The notes under the pieces were generated by a model, which saw nothing but the letters and a program-made list of their open reading frames with translations, was not told the DNA's origin and searched no databases. Shown piece by piece: positions 5,419 to 7,245 of a stretch of 7,245 bases of DNA (position 1 is its first letter; each line of letters starts with the position of its first letter). The stretch is from Acidaminococcaceae bacterium (lineage in GTDB: Bacteria; Bacillota; Negativicutes; Acidaminococcales; Acidaminococcaceae): contig JALCSJ010000093.1 of assembly GCA_022653215.1 (NCBI GenBank), positions 1 to 7,245 of the forward strand, given 5' to 3'. A program made the position numbers and the translations under genes.

Positions 5419-6939
5419 TTAAGTAATGGGTGCCGGATTAAAGACACATAAGTCATTATATATTTTCCATTTTTGCGCCCATGTTTGTTTTTCACCGCTT
5501 GCTACAGCTAAAATCAATGCAAATATTTCTTTGCCAACACTCTCAATAGTTGCATCACCCTCAGCTATACGTCCGGCATTTACATCAATAATATCCGGCC
5601 AATGTTTAGCAACTGCACTGCGGCTGCATACTTTAATAACCGGTGCCATAGCCAGACCATAGGGTGTTCCCCGGCCTGTTGTAAACACCTGCATCTGAAT
5701 GCCTGAAGCCAATTGACAAGTACCGCAGACAAAATCACTAGCCGGCGTTGCGGCATAAATTAAGCCTTTTTTCGTAGGACGTTCAGCAGGTGAAAGGACT
5801 TCGTTAATAGTTCCTGTACCTGATTTAATAATAGAACCCATGGCCTTTTCCACAATATTGGAAAGGCCTCCTTTTTTATTTCCCGGTGTAGTATTTGCTG
5901 CTCTGTCCACACCACCCATAGTCAGGTAATTATCGTACCATTGCATTTCTTCTAATAAACGTTTACCTACTTTCGCATTTGCACAGCGAGGTAAAAGCCT
6001 GTCAACACCATCTCTTACTTCTGTAACTTCGGAAAACATAACTGTGGCACCGGCTCGTTCTAAAAGATCCGCTGCATAACCGACTGCCGGATTGGAAGTA
6101 ACACCTGAGAAAGCATCACTGCCTCCGCATTGTAAACCGATAACCAGGTCCGCAGCAGGGCAGGTTACTCTGGTACGCTTATTGAGTCGCTCAAGAATTG
6201 GTTCTGCTGCTTTCACTATAGCTGCAACAGATGCGGCCATACCGGCCTTATCCTGCAGCACTATCTCTACTGCCCTGGGATTACCGTCAATGACAACTTC
6301 CGGCCGGAGCTTTTCGCACCCAAGACTTACGATTAATAATTCTCCACCCAAGTTAGGATGTTTTGCCAAATTTTTAATTGTTCTGATGGGCACTTTTGCT
6401 TCAGGAGCATTGATTGCCACGCCGCAGCCATAGGCATGTTTTAAAGCTACAACGCCATCTACATGAGGATACTTTGGGAGAAGTTCTTCCCTGATTTTTT
6501 TTACTGCTAAATCCAACACTCCCGCGGTACACTGAACGCTGGTGTGAATACCTAAAAGGTTCAAAACGCCAACACTGCCGTCAGGATTTTTATAACCTTG
6601 AAAGGTTAACCCTTTAAGTGGCTCTCTGGCAGGAATCTCAGCTTGCTTATATACAAGCTGATGAACATCCACAGCAGGTGGCAAGCCAACCAGTGATTCG
6701 TCAATCCAGCTGCCTTTAGGAATATCTTTCTTGGCATAGCCGATTATTTGTCCATAACGAACAATACCTCTGCCTTTAGGTATGTCCACCAATGCCGCTT
6801 TATGTGCCTGAGGCACATCTGTGGTTAAAGTAAAACCATCTTCAAAGACAGTACCTGCTTTGAGACCACCTTCATTGGCAATAACAGCTACATTATCTGC
6901 TTCTTGCATTTTTATTTTTAGTGGTTTATTTAAAGTCAT
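5419..6939 (-). CDS. garD: Galactarate dehydratase
   Basis: This 506-residue cytosolic, probably Fe2+-dependent lyase of the GarD/UxaA family dehydrates galactarate (mucate) to 5-keto-4-deoxy-D-glucarate, the same product as GudD. An N-terminal SAF domain (about 14-88) contains DNVAVIANEGGLKAGT (15-30) and PKGSWIDESLV (74-84). The catalytic region follows, with GSVGVLNLLGI (121-131), HAYGCGVAINAPEA (168-181), GLQCGGSDAFSGVTSNPAVGY across 268-288, FSEVTEVRD (302-310), NKKGGLSNIVEKA (354-366) and CGTCQLASGIQMQVFTTGRG (405-424). It ends NPAPIT, close to E. coli GarD. It is about 17 residues shorter than the E. coli enzyme, from a shorter N-terminus and a trimmed loop near 217-232. The ATG at 6937-6939 is chosen because an aligned LKIK strand precedes DNVA. 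AGGGG (6949-6953) sits 9 bases upstream and overlaps the stop of the preceding gene. Altronate dehydratase (UxaA) is the main alternative, but the length and C-terminal match favour GarD. Confidence 0.93.
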   Translation of the reverse strand: MTLNKPLKIKMQEADNVAVIANEGGLKAGTVFEDGFTLTTDVPQAHKAALVDIPKGRGIVRYGQIIGYAKKDIPKGSWIDESLVGLPPAVDVHQLVYKQAEIPAREPLKGLTFQGYKNPDGSVGVLNLLGIHTSVQCTAGVLDLAVKKIREELLPKYPHVDGVVALKHAYGCGVAINAPEAKVPIRTIKNLAKHPNLGGELLIVSLGCEKLRPEVVIDGNPRAVEIVLQDKAGMAASVAAIVKAAEPILERLNKRTRVTCPAADLVIGLQCGGSDAFSGVTSNPAVGYAADLLERAGATVMFSEVTEVRDGVDRLLPRCANAKVGKRLLEEMQWYDNYLTMGGVDRAANTTPGNKKGGLSNIVEKAMGSIIKSGTGTINEVLSPAERPTKKGLIYAATPASDFVCGTCQLASGIQMQVFTTGRGTPYGLAMAPVIKVCSRSAVAKHWPDIIDVNAGRIAEGDATIESVGKEIFALILAVASGEKQTWAQKWKIYNDLCVFNPAPIT

Positions 6940-6948
6940 AACATTAAT

Positions 6949-6953
6949 CCCCT
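6949..6953 (-). promoter_or_regulatory. garD ribosome-binding site overlapping the upstream stop codon
   Basis: AGGGG on the minus strand shares bases with the TAG stop (6952-6954) of the second glucarate dehydratase gene and lies 9 bases before the garD ATG. This 12-bp gap has no room for a promoter and suggests coupled translation of the two dehydratases. Confidence 0.6.
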
Positions 6954-7245
6954 ATCTAACCAGACAAGGTTTCTTGGGGTCAAACTTCCAGCCTGGAATC
7001 AAATACTGCATGCCCATAGCATCATTTCTGGCTCCCAGGCAGTTTTTCATATAAACTTCATGGGCCTTTACTACCTGCTCCCTATCTACTTCTATACCCA
7101 GTCCCGGTTTATTGGGAACCTTTACTCCCCCGTTTTCAATCTTCAGCGGCTCTTTTGTCAGTCGTTCAATGCCTTCCTGCCAAATCCAGTGTGTATCCAA
7201 AGCATTGTAAACACCGGGAGCAGCGGCTCCCACTTGAGTAAACAT
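6952..7245 (-). CDS. gudD: Glucarate dehydratase, copy 2 (C-terminal 97 residues, cut by window edge)
   Basis: Only the end of this gene is in the window. It corresponds to residues 346-442 of the complete GudD encoded at 2500-3828, from MFTQVGAAAPG through DTHWIWQEG and GARNDAMGMQYLIPGWKF to the final CLVR. By hand count it differs at 7 of 97 residues (about 93% identity) but at about 47 of 294 bases (about 84%), mostly synonymous, so both copies have been under purifying selection and are not a recent duplication. The methionine at the window edge is internal (ISLAMF in the other copy), not a start. The catalytic residues lie outside the window and cannot be checked. It is followed by garD after 12 bp, so it is co-transcribed with galactarate dehydratase. 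It could be the true glucarate dehydratase or a GudX-like partner. Confidence 0.9.
   Translation of the reverse strand: MFTQVGAAAPGVYNALDTHWIWQEGIERLTKEPLKIENGGVKVPNKPGLGIEVDREQVVKAHEVYMKNCLGARNDAMGMQYLIPGWKFDPKKPCLVR

Noticed and set aside
6092..6433. Plus-strand open frame of 113 codons inside garD
   Set aside because: It lies wholly opposite a conserved dehydratase gene and looks like a composition-driven shadow.
6821..7054. Plus-strand open frame spanning the gap between garD and gudD2
   Set aside because: It is antisense to the ends of two well-supported genes, with no domain and no ribosome-binding site.
6952..7245. gudD2 as a truncated pseudogene
   Set aside because: The reading frame runs cleanly to the window edge and the conserved C-terminus is intact, so the shortness comes from the window boundary.
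2500..7245. The two gudD copies as flanking repeats of a mobile element
   Set aside because: They are only about 84% identical in DNA, are functional genes, and no transposase, integrase, terminal repeat or target duplication is visible between them.

Overview
The window is a compact sugar-acid (aldarate) catabolism locus from an AT-rich, low-GC bacterium. The strong AAAGGAG/GGAGGAG ribosome-binding sites, AT-rich promoters, GntP-type permease and short intergenic gaps fit Bacillota (Firmicutes). A Negativicutes- or Clostridia-type anaerobe is my best guess, but the window holds no rRNA or other lineage marker, so the taxonomy is low confidence. No mobile element, CRISPR array, tRNA or rRNA is visible, and no gap between genes exceeds 170 bp.

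Layout, left to right. (1) 13-2447, minus strand: garR (tartronate semialdehyde reductase) preceded by a GntP-family permease gene. A 131-bp gap between them carries a probable separate garR promoter. (2) 2500-3828, minus: gudD, a full-length glucarate dehydratase with every catalytic residue I can check; it is transcribed ahead of the permease gene. (3) 3829-3998: a 170-bp divergent regulatory region with two interlaced promoters and a LysR-type T-N11-A operator. (4) 3999-4943, plus: a LysR-type regulator. (5) 4944-5372, minus: a small PPC/DUF296-domain protein whose stop codon directly abuts that of the regulator. (6) 5419-6939, minus: garD, galactarate dehydratase. (7) 6952-7245, minus: the C-terminal 97 residues of a second glucarate dehydratase, cut by the window edge. 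It lies 12 bp upstream of garD and is about 93% identical in protein to the first copy.

How the genes work together. GudD and GarD convert D-glucarate and galactarate respectively to 5-keto-4-deoxy-D-glucarate. The expected next enzyme is the aldolase GarL, giving pyruvate plus tartronate semialdehyde. GarR reduces the latter to D-glycerate, and a glycerate kinase feeds it into glycolysis. The aldolase and the kinase are not in the window. The GntP permease is the likely uptake system for the aldarates or for glycerate. The LysR protein, divergent from gudD, is the likely substrate-responsive regulator.

This is mostly a recognisable pathway rather than a new system. The points most worth a second look are the PPC-domain protein embedded in the galactarate operon, the two closely similar but clearly diverged glucarate dehydratases in one locus, the tightly interlaced divergent promoter with an operator centred near -65, and the convergent gene pair with no room for a terminator.
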